This document shows positions 1 to 11,238 of a stretch of 64,000 nt of DNA, one piece after another. Each line of letters starts with the position of its first letter. Position 1 is the stretch's first letter. Made by a program: the position numbers and the translations under genes. This stretch comes from Plasmopara viticola. Its lineage: Eukaryota; Oomycota; Peronosporomycetes; Peronosporales; Peronosporaceae. Location: contig MBPM02000080.1 in the NCBI GenBank assembly GCA_001695595.3, forward strand, positions 288,200 through 352,199, written 5' to 3'. Under the pieces are notes generated by a model that ran no database searches, was not told where the DNA came from, and saw only the letters and a program-made list of their open reading frames with translations.

Positions 1-1064
1 CGAAGTTTTTTCATTGGCCACGAACTTATAGTTTGTCCGGAGATGTATAGAAATAATGATTCTGGTTTACTGCTTCTCGTGTTCGTGAATAATCAAGAAT
101 ATTGATCGCGATGAATTCTGGCTCACTCGACACAAGCAATCAATCGGAGAAAAGCCATGTAGTGCCTGATATTCGCAGTGAGTGCAGTGGGATTTGAGAA
201 ATTATTTTAATGCTATGTCATTGACTCTCGTGAGTTTTGTGAAGAGGTATCGCTTCCTTGCATAGAGAGATTCAGGCAGAACCGTACGCTTGAAGTGGAA
301 GCTTTACAATTACTCATCTCCACATCCTTATGGCCTATATAGTTGAGCAATCGGCCGCCGTATGTTCGCCCGGACTCACATTTCTATCATGACCAAGCGC
401 AATAATAGCATCAGGGCTCACATGAGGCTAGGCGTCTTGGTAATCATATTTCTCCACTAGACGCCTCGCATTGAAAGCTAGGTGCGTCAACAGCGTTTTT
501 ATAAATGTGGACGGTAAAAAACGGCTCATGCTTTTCAAAATTGTTAATGGCTCGGTGAAACAATGTTTCATCTTGTTCTTCAATGGCGATCTCACCCTTT
601 CAACTGGTCAGTTTAGTACTAATTATAACGATCCTTCAGAACAAAGAGCTTTGACTACCCTTAGCATGAGCTCTATACGTTTATCTTGATCGGACGAAGC
701 TGCATATTTTACTCCATTAAATATGCTCAGCCGACAATTGGCAGAGTCGCATAATCGCTTTCGTAAGGAAGCTAGTAGTCTTGGAAGTTTTTTTTTCTTC
801 AAAGTCCGTGCCTTAAGAACTGGCAAATCTGTAGAGTGTTCATATAAAGGAATTTAAGCCCATATATTCGTGAGCCTTGTAAGCCCAACCATGGATAGCT
901 TATATGCCCACAAATGCGAAATTTTAGCGCACATTCAAATTAATAATTTTTTTAGGACACGGTTGACGATTTCCATCTGACTACCTGTCTGTGGGTTGCC
1001 AGATGTTGAGAGAGTGCAGCAGCAAATGCATAATTGTGTCGGTAAAACGATAGCCCTTATCTGA

Positions 1065-1382
1065 CTAGAAGGCCATGGTCACTATTCCGCTGTGGCATGC
1101 CCATGTTGCCATTGATTTAACTGAGACAAAGACGGCACTTATGAACTTCCAGTAGTCCGCCAGTTTTAGCAGGCTCTGTAATGAAGTCGGTGCGTAAAGC
1201 TCAGATTCGATCTCCCGGCAGGTTAATAGATCCTCACATACTCGTTTATCCACGTAGACATGTAACACCACCGACAAGGTGTTAGGACCAAGAGGAATGC
1301 CTTTTCTGATCAATTTAGTAAGAATAGGCAACACATGTGTCCGAATGTATATCTCACTTTTGGCCTTTAGAATTTGAAACAA
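1065..1382 (-). pseudogene. Gypsy integrase remnant
   Basis: The minus-strand reading frame contains C-R-E-I-E-S-E-L-Y-A followed by A-D-Y-W-K-F-I-S-A-V-F-V-S-V. This corresponds to the integrase zinc-binding and catalytic junction of Ty3/gypsy elements (C-x-x-C-Q-x-x-K ... W-x-S-I-x-M-D-F-I-x-G-L-P), seen more clearly at 18,617-18,961. The order RNase H (1.7-2.0 kb) then integrase (1.07-1.38 kb) on the minus strand is the normal gypsy order. The catalytic D is lost and the frame is closed on both sides. Confidence 0.7.
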
Positions 1383-1700
1383 CGACGCGAGAAAATCTGT
1401 TGATGTGGCTTAATGCAAGGACCATCTACTTTCTGATAGCGATGCACTTATTTTCGCTGTCGAGGTATTACTAAATCGACTTTAGCACCTTCTGCTCACG
1501 ATAAATTATCACAAAAGCTTTAAAACTGGCGTCCGCTCGAGATATCTAGCGACTTTGCTATTCCTTTGACCTTTCGAATCCTGCCGGTGTGAACCACCTC
1601 ACAGTCCGGCCTACACGATAGAGTGTCGGCAAACACACTGCATTTTTCAGATATGCATTCATTCGGAAGTATTGCTTTACAACGAATAAAACCTTTCTCG

Positions 1701-2024
1701 TCATGATTTGAAGCAAAATGACCGTATTTTACCGCTGTACACAGGAAATTGCGGCCCAAATAAATTGTAAAAGACGTAAAGCTTAGAAGATGCCCTCGGA
1801 ATCTTGCCCGAGTATACATCATGAAAAATAATCATGAACGAGTTAGCTCTACTCGGTAGCCCAAGCCGCCTATATTCAATCATATCGGCTCGCTCACTGC
1901 CTTCCTTATTAGCCTGCAGTGACCCGCCACCGATGGCATTGTCAGAAATTTGGCACCATACGGTTAACGGATTCGTAAAGTATGGAAAAACTAGAATTGG
2001 TGCTTGCTTTGCTACCAACACCAC
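1701..2024 (-). pseudogene. Gypsy RNase H domain remnant
   Basis: The minus-strand translation contains the phrase KQAPILVFPYFTNPLTVWC followed by a degenerate D-A-I-G-G segment. This matches the start of the Ty3/gypsy RNase H domain, whose usual form is A-P-V-L-x-F-P-D-F-x-K-P-F-x-V-x-C-D-A-S. The catalytic D-A-S has become Q-I-S, so the enzyme would be dead even if translated. The better preserved version of the same domain lies at 21,798-22,115 (minus) and 17,873-18,190 (plus). Assignment to gypsy is firm; the fragment is nonfunctional. Confidence 0.75.
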
Positions 2025-4018
2025 TCAATAATCTTTATAATCGATCCAAAGAAATATATTTGATACCCGCATACTCAATAGTGTGCTTGAGCAAAATTTA
2101 GGTAAGGCCTTGTCACTACTGTCTGAGCTCCATGGCTGGTTACGTAGCAGCCGATGACTTTTATCTCTACTGCAATATGGACGAGTTGTCGGTGTTAGTT
2201 TGGGGTTTATTACCTCAAAACTTGACTTGATTTGCTTCGATCGGCTTGATGGATTTCTTTAAATAATTATGGACAGATATTTCGCCCTCGAGTGAAAGGA
2301 TGGAATGCATTTGTGTCCCAGGAAAATAAAGTGTTGTCGGGGTGCTAATTAGTATTATAGCATTCAATTATGCCGCTGGGCGCACTCACCACCGTGAGTT
2401 CATTCGGATTTGGTAGTAGCAAATACAATGTGCTTCTAAACTTGCTATCAGGAAACGCGTCCTTTTTTGGATAAGACCTTCACCAAGTACCGGAGCACTG
2501 ATCAGCTTATCATAAACATATTGCCCGACTCTGTCCAGCTACAGTATATATATGTGCACTCTTCTGTATTAGTCGTGTACGTACTTCTGTAAATAACTTT
2601 TTCCGTCGCCCTCTTTCTCGCCTACATTTTCACTCCCATCTCGCGCTAGGTATGTCTCGCGATCGTCAATATCTATGGAAGATGAGCCGCTTGATGCAGC
2701 AAACATTCAACCGATCTTGAGACCGATATGCGCTAAAAAGAACAAAAAGCTTACGCTCGAAAGCGACGATTTTTGGCTGTACCTTGTGCTTTGAATTCCC
2801 CAAAACATTTGCTAGTGCCGTCTTCTAACGTGATGTGGGGTGACTAGGAGATTTAAACAAAATGCATACATTACCGCGATTGCCTGGCTGATTAGATAGA
2901 GACAAGACTTACTTGTAATCTCTTGAACTTGTATCACTCAAAGTTTTTCTTCAACTTCGTGTCCTCCTTCACCGATAATAGTGATATGCGTGTGAGCCTG
3001 GATTGCCGTCCACAATATCCAGTTACAAGTACTTTTAGTGCCGTGTGTGATCTTTCGTCCACATACTCATTCCCTTCTTGGCCCTTTTATCAATTTTAGT
3101 GAAGTCAACTTTTTTTTCGGTTCCTTTAAGCGATTTATTGCTGCACCTGGTAATTTCTGCACCTGAGTTGTTAAGACGAAGCCTTTCCGAAAATCAAGTA
3201 AAGTATATGTCGATAAAAGTTCAACATAATTTGTTAAGCGACTTACTTTTGCCTCATCACGGGCTAAAATCTGTGAAAGAAAATGTAATATCACAATATT
3301 CTTATGGCAATGGCTACTGCCTGGTTACACAGTGCTTCATGTTTTGCCTAAGGTTAATCTTGTTCCTCACTCCTCAATTCGGTGAGAGGTTATTGTTGGA
3401 TCTCAGGACCTCCCATTTAAAAAATGTCAAAAATATTCCTTGAGACCTACCAGGATATGTACTTAAACCGCACTGCACGCTGCCAACAAGGCTGAAGCAA
3501 CACATCTTTGTCTAGACTGAAGGATGTATTTATATCATCAAGAGAGGTTTCATTTGAAAAAATAGTATCTATGAGGTATCTTACGAATTTTAATTCAGCC
3601 AAGAGCTCATTAGCTTTGTGTCCTTCGTGGCTCGTATACTTGAAACCCCAGACAGTGCTTTACATTGGGTCACACCAGCAGCGACACGGATACCATGTGA
3701 GTTGTCGCCGTCCCTGTGGTAAACGTCTCTTTGTCAAATACGAGGTCGCAGGCGGAAGCCAATTTTCGGGATACTTCCTCACCGACCTCGAGATCTGAGC
3801 TGCTCTGTGTTGCGGATCTGTGCTCTAGCTTAAACAATGTTGTGACCCACAGTTGGTGGTGTCATGTTGTTGCCCACCAATGGAGCTATGCTAGCTGCAT
3901 TTGTAGCGATATCGTAAGCGTCTTTGGTAGCCACAAGTGGTACTAATCATTCGCTAAAGAAAACTTTTGAGACGTCGTCACGTCTACCCTCTAAAATTGT
4001 CAGCTCCTCCTATGTTGA

Positions 4019-6299
4019 CTTGGGGCGTGTAACTGCTTAAGTCTTTCGTTGAACAAATTGAACTACAACAGTGGCGGGAACAGCCCTGTCGCGTGGAATT
4101 GGGCAGCTGGCACCCGTAACGTTTTTCCAAAAAATATTTTAGGCTCGTCTATGGCATGTACAAGATCAAGTCGTATATGTAGACCTTCTACTATCAAGTT
4201 CTTAAATCTCATAGCCAGCTCTTTCTTAGCTCTAGAAATCGCAAAGGGCGTCTCATTTTTCAGTCAAACCGAGACTCATTTGCTGCTGCGACTTCCTTTA
4301 CGTCAATCAGGCAACGTATGCTAGCTGAACGCAATCATTTGTTGGCAGCAAAAGTTTGCAATCTGTCAAGACTTGAGATGAAGTTTTTTGATCTCGCATA
4401 CGTGTGTACACAACCAGCTATTTTATGCTGCTTTTATTTTTTCAAAAACTGTCCAACGATTAAAGACTAAATTCTTATGGTGTGTGCCATACCTACGCCC
4501 ATTATAAAATTTTGACCCTTCTCTCGTGAGCAACCTTCTCCTTCTGATGAACAGAAGTTTACTGGCTTCGGGCGCAGCTTCTGACACTGACCCTTCATAG
4601 CCCTTGGATGAGCCAGACCTCTTCTTTATTCTTAATTATCGCAGCCAAAGAAGCAGCTGCTGTTTTTCTCGGAACGGCTTAAATCTATTTGTACAGGACC
4701 GATCACTACATTGGGTTTTGTTGGAAGAGAGGCTATCGCTCCACGGTATCTAACTGAGCAAGATTGTTTGTGGCGTCCTTTTTTAAATAAAACAATTTCT
4801 TAATGTTGCTTTTTGCTCTCCAAAAAGATGCGTGCGAGGCTGGTCTACCTATAAGCCGTCCACGAGCACACCCGCTTAATTTTGTCCAGGAATTGGCGCT
4901 CAAAGGCTGTCATCTCTTTTGGCTCATGAATAGATGTATTGATATATGAAGCTTGCGCCTACTTTGCTTGCAGATATGGTATCGGGAATGCTATCAAAAA
5001 TCCAAGCTATCCAGATGAGACGTTTCTTCTTTTCTGTTCCTTTGTAAGCTTCCAAGACACTAAGTCCTCTGCTAAAGTGTTTGTCTGGGTAAGTGCCTCG
5101 ATTTTGGACTAGCCTCTTAGGTGAGAGAGTGCGAACGTCACGCACACGTGATCGTCTGTGATTAAAGCTGCCTTAGGACCATTTCTTGCCCTTATATACG
5201 AAAAGAACTGTTCTTTTCTCTCTTTCTACAAACGCTGAAAAAGTTTAGCTTCATTGGCTTCGATGCCACAGTAGGCGCTTACGCCGTAGCTACTATTGCA
5301 TAACGCTATTTAGCTGATAGAGTTGACAACCGTCACACGTACCGGCTACTTGGCGGTAGGGATGACTGCAGATCCGCCCGCCTTCTTAAACCTGCATTAT
5401 GCCGACAATTGTTGGTAGATGTTTATTTTATCTCGGATCCATTGCAAGGGTTCAGATAATTATTCACCCGCGAAGGCGTGGGTTGATTTACGAAGTACGA
5501 TCAGGTGTGACGAAGTCATACAACACCTTGCACAAATGAGACGCGCAGAAAAATGTTTGGTTTTCAAGTGTTCATTACCCTTGGTCATTAAAATCAACAT
5601 TGTGCAATGCGCTTTGGTGCAAAGTTGGTTTTTTGTATGAATTTTTGGTTGTGTTCCTGAAAATACTTCGTGATAGACGACAAAATTCGCTACCGCACTT
5701 TATGTCGAGGCTTTATTCATTTTCAAGCACGCTGGTATGTAAATCGGAAGAAGCACCGATTGATTGCGTGTCGAGCTTTTAAACTCGGCTTTGTTATCAC
5801 AATAACGTTTTCGTTTTGTCCCGTACTGGCGGTTTTAAAACAAAAGTCCGTATCTATCGGTAGCAGCCGCATTAAGGAGATCACGCGGGGTGGTGCCGCG
5901 AAGCAGAGAAAAAACTCTACTAATGCTCAACAACGTGCTACAACCATTTGCAATAGAATATTGACAGCGACCAGATAAATTGTGTCAATACATTCGGCGC
6001 ATGTATTGTATTTGACCTGCGCGACCAATGGGATCCGTTAGTGCCACAACGGTGGCTAAGTATGCTTCATGCAAGGGAATTAAATACGAACACCTATGCT
6101 CTCGGCTTGAATGGATTTGTTTCCCACTGGTGGTGGTGCTATGTTATGAAGCTATGCTTTCTGTATTGAGAGCTATATTGGAAGCGTCTTCGGTACCCAG
6201 TGCAACATGCGGAACTTATTATTTGCTTAAGAAAATATTAAAGTCGTCGTCACGTCTACCCTACAAAAACCCAGCACTTTTAAGACCCCCCCATATTGA
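4019..6299 (-). repeat. Gag/protease segment, first tandem copy
   Basis: This segment repeats as 6,300-8,328. Anchors are the phrase GGGCGTGTAACTGC at about 4,024 and again at about 6,304, the run CCCTGTCGCGTGGAATT at about 4,085 and about 6,376, and the stretch around GGATCCATTGCAA at about 5,436 and about 7,727. It is colinear with 24.35-26.28 kb of the gypsy copy on the minus strand and so represents the gag to protease end of that element. No frame is open for more than about 120 codons, and plus-strand ORFs here are antisense to the element. Confidence 0.6.
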
Positions 6300-8328
6300 C
6301 GTTGGGCGTGTAACTGCCTAGCTCTATTTTTAGACAGATCATACTTCAACAGTGGCAGAAACGAAACACAAAGCCCTGTCGCGTGGAATTAGGCAGCTAA
6401 AAGCCATAGCCTTGCCCCACAAATCGATCTTACGCTCGTGCTTTTAAACTTGACATGCACAGGACCGAGTCGTACTTGTCCCTGTAAAAAAATTCTTCGT
6501 ACATTGAAGTCCTCGGATCTCAAATCCGGATCCTTTTAAAGCGTCCCATTATTCAGACGAACCGCAACTGACTTGCTTCTGCGACTCCCTCTACGACGAT
6601 CAGTTAGCGTGTTCTAGCTGACAGCAATCCTTTGTTGGTATGCAAAAGTTTGCAAAAATCTACCATGACTCTGAATGGACTTTTATTATCTCGCACACGT
6701 GCGCATGCAACCAGCTGTTTTATGCTGCAAAAAACTTTATAGGATCTGTCCAACGCTTATAGACTGGCTTTCCATCATGTGTATCAACCTTTCCCACATC
6801 GTGAGAATTTAATCCTATTCGCGTAGGCCCTTGCCCTAATCATGACCAGCAATTTACTGGTTCTGAAGGCGCAGCTTTCGACAGCGAAAATTTCATAGAA
6901 AACGTTTTCTAGACCCTTGCTCATCGTAGCCAAAGTGGCGGCTCTGCTTTACTCGGAACCGCTTGAGTCGTTTGACTCAAAACCAATCACTACACTGGGT
7001 GTTTTTCGACGAGGGGCTGCTTTCTACATTATTCGAAGGAGCAAGCATATTTGTGGCTTTCTCTTTCTTAAAAACGTCCTTTTGTTGTTGCTGTCTGCAC
7101 TCCAAAGAGCTGAGTGTGAGGTTGATCTGGCTTGTAGCCGTCCATTAGTACATCAACATCAATTTTATTCAGGTAGTGGCGCTCGAAGGCCGTCAACTCT
7201 TTTGACTGACGAATATATATTCATGAAGCTCACACCTACTTTGCTTGCAAATACGGTAGCGGGAAATCTGGTAGATGTTTAAGCTATTTAAATAATAGTT
7301 TTTTTGGACCTTTGGAAGCTCCCGGGTCTCAACCAGATTAAGTGTTTGTACGAAGAAGTGCCTCGATTTCTTACAGGCCTATCGTGTGAAAGAGTGCAAG
7401 AGTCACACACACGTCACCATCAGTGATTAAGGCTACCTTCAGACTCTTTCTTGTCTCTGTATACGAAAAAAAACAATCTGGTCTCTCTTTCCATTGCGGG
7501 GAAGAACCGAGGCTTCCTTTAGACTTCACAGCAGGCTAACGCCGTAGTTACTGCTGCTAGAAGATAAATTATGATCGTAAGCTCGAAGACTGTGACGCGT
7601 CCCAGCTGCTTGGCGACAACGATGACTGCAAATTTATTCGTCTCTAAAGGCTCATAGATACTAGCAGGTCTTCCGAGCAGCGCGAACTACGCATCCGACG
7701 ATTGTTGGTAGGTGTTTGATTGACCCCGGATCCATTGCAAAGGTAATAGATCCATTCGCGTAGTCGTACGATATATTATGAAGTGCAACTAGGTGTGACG
7801 GGGTCGTACAACATCTTGCTTAGATGAGACGTGCAGAAATATGTTTGTCAAACAACCGCTCACTAGCCTTGGTCGAAATTGTGCAATACACTTTGGTTTG
7901 AAATTGGTATATTTAATAATAATCTTGTTTTGTGGTCCTGATTGTATTTCTTCATAAGCGACTAGATTAACTTCGGCAATTTATAGAAGAACTTCATCGT
8001 TTTTACATATATCTTAGACCTATAGAATGCTAATCGGGACAAATGACGACTAGTTGCGTGTCGAGCTGTTTAGCCATATTTCACAGAACTAAGTTTTTCA
8101 AGATATTTCTGTCCCGTGCTGTAGCATGCTCTCGGTCCTTAATCGAGAATGCCGTACGATTAAGGTAGCAGCCGCATCAAGGAGGCCACTCGGCGTGTTG
8201 TCGCGAAGCAGCGAAACAACTTTTAAAAAATCACGTGCTGCAATTATTCGCGACAGAGCAATAGTGCTTGTATTATTATAATTGACCAATGTGATCCGTT
8301 CGTGACTCGTTTAAAAAAACACAGTGGC
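6300..8328 (-). repeat. Gag/protease segment, second tandem copy
   Basis: Second copy of the segment described at 4,019. Its outer end (8,098-8,289, minus) reads S-R-I-I-A-A-R-D-F-L-K-V-V-S-L-L-R, then L-L-D-A-A-A-T. The same sequence recurs at 26.0-26.2, 33.2-33.4 and 45.15-45.25 kb, always next to the upstream flank of an effector. It is therefore the edge of the repeated effector unit, probably the N-terminal gag end of the retrotransposon. It is broken by stops. Confidence 0.6.
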
Positions 8329-8340
8329 TTAGTATGTCTT
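8329..8340. repeat. Target-site duplication of SINE copy 1 (left)
   Basis: TTAGTATGTCTT here is repeated exactly at 8,656-8,667, on the other side of the SINE-like element. Paralogous loci at 6,058, 26,280 and 33,450 carry the site once (GTATGC-T/C-T followed by A/G-TGCAA) with no insertion. Confidence 0.9.
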
Positions 8341-8655
8341 GTATTGTATTGTATTACGTTATCGCGTTGCCAAGTGCTAGGCTCTATGGCTAGTCCACGG
8401 CATAGAGTGGTGTCCGCATACGTCGGGTCTCGTTCGGCGGGCAGTGCAGCCAGCACCGAGGCCGTGAGGGTCTTCCATTATTTTGTGTAGTTCTGACTTG
8501 GTAAGAGCCCAGGTGGCGCCCTAGTGCTGGAGACCATCGCGTCGAGAGTGAGACTCGTTAGAGACCTGCAGATGCCCGAGAACACCTGCCCGAAGCGCGC
8601 GAGCATTTAGCCCCCGCGCTTGGAAGGAGGGCGTCACCCCAACCTTTTCCGAAAA
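8341..8655 (-). mobile_element. SINE-like element, copy 1
   Basis: About 315 bp. On the minus strand it begins TTTTCGGAAAAGGTTGGGGT and ends in a pentanucleotide AATAC tail, seen on the plus strand as GTATTGTATTGTATT. It is flanked by a perfect 12-bp target duplication. Similar copies lie at 10,781, 26,857, 27,314 and 44,647. No coding capacity is credible; the ORFs crossing it are chance. The length, simple-repeat 3' tail and 10-13 bp target duplications point to a non-LTR-mobilised SINE. I could not identify convincing pol III A and B boxes. Confidence 0.85.
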
Positions 8656-8667
8656 TTAGTATGTCTT

Positions 8668-9278
8668 ATGCAAGAAAAAAAATTACGTGTTGCTGTTGCC
8701 GTGCGAAAATGTGTAAAGTAAAAGCCGCGACGCGAGGAGGTTTTGAAGTGGACATGTATCTATTAGAACCAGAAACGATGTGGGTGCTTTTAAGACTGTC
8801 ATCAAAGTCGTATCATCTAAGTTATGTGTTGAGCTAGCCGTGCTAGTAAATACACTGCACGGTGTACTGCATCTCAGCTTAAAATGATTGGTCAGTAGTA
8901 GTGCCGTGTCGGCATCATCACTGTTCGCTTCGTTCGCAAAATGTATATATTGTTACTGAACGCACAATGCTCAGCACGCCGAGAAGTTCGCCACAAAGTT
9001 TGCTCTCGAAATTGCCAAGGCGACTTTAGTTTGCAGCGACTTTTATTTCTGAATGTATCTCTCAATATGTGGATCCTTTATCAATAAGCTATCTGATTTT
9101 GAGATATGTAATTTTATGGTTTGTCAGCAGCAAAAAAAAGACTAACGACTTTACAGCTCTTTCGTATGGGTTCTATATAGATGATGTACTGTATAATACT
9201 ATACAGTACGATGATGTACTATACAGCACATAATCGCTGTCTCTAAGGAGGTCTAGGGGTAATCAGAATACTATTTTT
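8668..9278 (+). repeat. Effector-unit upstream flank (unit 1, distal part)
   Basis: No gene. This stretch is homologous to 26.28-26.8, 33.45-34.0 and 45.4-45.95 kb and, inverted, to 14.1-14.45 and 32.75-33.1 kb. Shared landmarks are TGCTGTTGCCGTGCGAA, GGACATGTATCTATTA, CTCAGCACGC and TTTGCAGCGACT. Around 9,185-9,208 lies a small hairpin, GTACTGTATA-ATAC-TATACAGTAC, followed by a partial direct repeat of the same bases. Confidence 0.7.
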
Positions 9279-10345
9279 TGCACAGGTTGAGCGGACGAGG
9301 AGCGGACTGATTTAAACATATATATTCAACACGTTCCTTTCCAACTTGGTTACTCTCTTCCATTTGCTTGGTCATTCACCGCAATGGCTCCAAGGAAGAA
9401 GCAGAGAAGAAGAAGGCGACGACTGAGGTGACGCATTAGATTTCGGTGCAGCATCTCATGAATATATGATTATTTTTTGTCCAATCGTTCAAGGAATTCA
9501 TGGTGGCATCTCATGAATTTATTGTTGATGCTTTAGGACAGATTTTGCCTCCGCTGCCGCTCTCGATCAAAGAATTGGAATACGTTACTTGATATCGAGA
9601 GCTAGAGGTAAAAAAACTCGAGAGTCCCTGCATCATTTTGACGAATAGCGATCTTGTTGATGACGACTGCATACGCCAGCGGGTCTGCACGAAGATTTGC
9701 TCTGACAGCGGTGGCTGCCGCGCCGGCGGCCACACCGGCGGCCATAGCGTCAGCGACCGCATCTGGAGTGGATGCAAACGCTTCACGATGAGCTAACTTG
9801 ATTGCGGTTTTGCATGGTCCAATGTCTTGATAATGGTCGAAGTGAAAAATCCATCTGTGGCAACCTTCACTGCTGTCTCGACGTGCGCCGCCCTTCATTT
9901 CAAATGTTGCTATCGCGTCACAAACTGTACCGATGGCAACTTGACCTTGCCAATTCGGATTAGAGCAGAGGACCTAAAAGGGATCTTCGTCAGTTCGATT
10001 AAGCTCTTTCTCAAGAAGTTGGCGCTGCTCGGCACTCAATCCGATCAACGACTGCGTTAGCTTCGCGGCATTTACAGGAAGAAAGTGCGGGTCCGATGCG
10101 CTGTTTCTTTCACTCGCGCAGGTGCCTATTGCTTCGTTTTCATCGGATTCTTGACGCATCTACATGTAGTCGAGGTCAAGCAGGATTAGATAGTTGTTTC
10201 TCGCCATTCGCCATTCGCCGGCACCGAAATCATATGCTTCACCTCAGTCGTCGCCTTCTTTTTCTCTGCTTCTTCCTTGGTGCGAAAATCAAGTTGGAAA
10301 GGAACGTGTGGAATACACATGTTACAATCAGTCCACTCCTGTGCA
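9279..10345. mobile_element. Insertion bounded by inverted repeats (unclassified)
   Basis: A segment of about 1.07 kb absent from the equivalent flanks of units 2 to 4. It starts GCACAGG and ends CCTGTGC. Its first roughly 170 bases and last roughly 125 bases are imperfect inverted copies: ACACGTTCCTTTCCAACTTG and AAGGAAGAAGCAGAGAA occur at both ends in opposite orientation. The left copy carries about 36 extra bases. The arms include the start of a basic peptide, M-A-P-R-K-K-Q followed by an arginine run. I see no clear target duplication. It may be a TIR transposon or a gene whose 5' end was duplicated by fold-back. Confidence 0.5.
9602..10159 (-). pseudogene. Unrecognised degenerate gene inside the insertion
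   Basis: One minus-strand frame stays open from 10,159 to 9,602 apart from a single TAG at 9,974-9,976. The first part reads acidic and polar, ending L-L-E-K-E-L-N-R-T-D-E-D-P-F. After the stop come N-P-N-W-Q-G-Q-V-A-I-G-T and, further on, an alanine-rich stretch and R-A-D-P-L-A-Y-A-V-V-I-N-K-I. A further in-frame TAG lies just before 10,159, and upstream bases may belong to the same gene. I do not recognise the family. One long frame interrupted by isolated stops suggests a recently lost gene, possibly carried by the element. Confidence 0.4.
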
Positions 10346-10768
10346 TTGATGATGAATAGTAAATTACAGATGCATTATACATTGGCACTGCTTTGGTATG
10401 TTTAAGACCGTATAATTTGATGATGCCTGCAAGGCACTCGCACGGACGCCTTGCAGGCATTTGCCTACCGTACAGCATCTAAACCTTGGTGCATATTAGA
10501 CTTGTAGATTGAAAATAGCAAAGCCAATCATTCAAATGCTCTGGATGGTTGATCGCTCAGCAGTTTTTTTTTGCAAATTACACAGTACATCAGATAGTAC
10601 GCCCTCAGTCTTTATTGTAGTTCAACTACTTCAGAAACTGATTAATCAAGGCATCATCATGTTACTTTCTGTTGCTTGTGTTGTTTTTAGAATGCTTGGG
10701 CAACGCTAGCACGAAATTCTACTATTTGTCATTCCACAGAGAATTGCCTTACGTCAATAAGTCATACT
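10346..10768 (+). repeat. Effector-unit upstream flank (unit 1, proximal part)
   Basis: No gene. Homologous to 27.2-27.95, 34.1-34.5 and 46.05-46.35 kb, and inverted at 13.56-13.9 and 32.1-32.5 kb. Landmarks are CATTGGCACTGCTTT, the GTACAGCATCTAAA motif and AGATAGTACGCCCTCAGTCTTTA (split here as AGATAGTACGCCCTCAG then TCTTTA). A 13-bp perfect stem hairpin at 10,423-10,460 is listed separately. Confidence 0.65.
10423..10460. repeat. 13-bp perfect hairpin in effector flank
   Basis: ATGCCTGCAAGGC at 10,423-10,435 and GCCTTGCAGGCAT at 10,448-10,460 are exact reverse complements with a 12-base loop. The sister flank at about 27,262 has the left arm and loop but not the right arm, so the right arm was probably copied from the left by template switching. 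Confidence 0.8.
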
Positions 10769-10780
10769 ATGCACAAACAT
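10769..10780. repeat. Target-site duplication of SINE copy 2 (left)
   Basis: ATGCACAAACAT here is repeated exactly at 11,107-11,118 on the far side of the element. Sister flanks read straight through at this point, for example TATACACAAATATATTAG near 30,808. Confidence 0.9.
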
Positions 10781-11106
10781 TTTTCGGAAAAGGTTGGGGT
10801 GACGCCCTCCTTCCAAGCGCGGGGGCTAGATGCTCGCGCGCTTCGGGCAGGTGCTCTCGGGCATCTGCAGGTCTCTAACGAGTCTCACCCTCGACGCGAC
10901 GGTCTCCAGCACCAGGGCGCCACCTGGGCTCTTACCAAGTCAGAACTACACAAAATAATGGAAGACCCTCACGGCCTCGGTGCTGGCTGCACTGTCCGCC
11001 GAACGAGACCCGACGTATGCGGACACCACTCTATGCCGTGGACTAGCCATAGAGTCTAGCACGTGCATGACTTGGCAACGCGATAACGTAATACAATACA
11101 ATACAA
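10781..11106 (+). mobile_element. SINE-like element, copy 2 (full length)
   Basis: 326 bp, from TTTTCGGAAAAGGTTGGGGT to the tail AATACAATACAATACAA. It is flanked by a perfect 12-bp target duplication. This looks like a complete copy and is the best reference for the family in this window. It inserted about 130 bp upstream of the effector start codon at 11,239. Any open frames across it are incidental. Confidence 0.88.
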
Positions 11107-11211
11107 ATGCACAAACATATTAGAGCTTCAAATCCAACTTATGGCTTATGGTCTTGACATGTCTATTGCACCGTATAGCTTCAAAGTTCGCAAATACCCC
11201 TTTGTAACTTG

Positions 11212-11223
11212 TCATTACTAAAT
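11212..11223 (+). promoter_or_regulatory. Candidate initiator motif of effector 1
   Basis: TCATTACTAAAT lies 16 bases before the ATG at 11,239. The equivalent positions of the other units read TCATTCTCAAAT (30,901), TCATTATTCAACT (34,649) and TCATTTCTAAAT (46,468). The TCATT core resembles the oomycete initiator element. Conservation among recent duplicates is weak support on its own. Confidence 0.35.
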
Positions 11224-11238
11224 AATCCTTTTGACGCG

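Larger units (their letters stand above)
1..4018 (-). mobile_element. Decayed Ty3/gypsy retrotransposon, copy A (pol part)
   Basis: Minus-strand remnant of a Ty3/gypsy element running from the RT side (about 4 kb) to the 3' end (about 1 kb and below). It aligns by eye, in the same orientation, with the copy at 19.25-24.3 kb; shared blocks include 720-850 with 20,720-20,850 and 1-300 with 19,690-19,950. Recognisable pieces are an RNase H fragment and an integrase fragment, listed separately. Every frame is broken by stops and indels, so no polyprotein can be made. LTR boundaries were not found. The left end is cut by the window edge. Confidence 0.75.

Noticed and set aside
5419..6321. Plus-strand ORFs of 60 to 102 codons as genes
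   Set aside because: They lie antisense to the gag/protease remnant and are not kept in its second tandem copy or in the 25 kb copy.
10672..11059. Arginine- and glycine-rich ORFs across the SINE copies, taken as proteins
   Set aside because: They follow the repeat in both orientations and differ in frame between copies; the element has no coding pattern.
11209..11238. Start of effector 1 at 11,209
   Set aside because: This codon is TTG. The ATG at 11,239 matches the family start.
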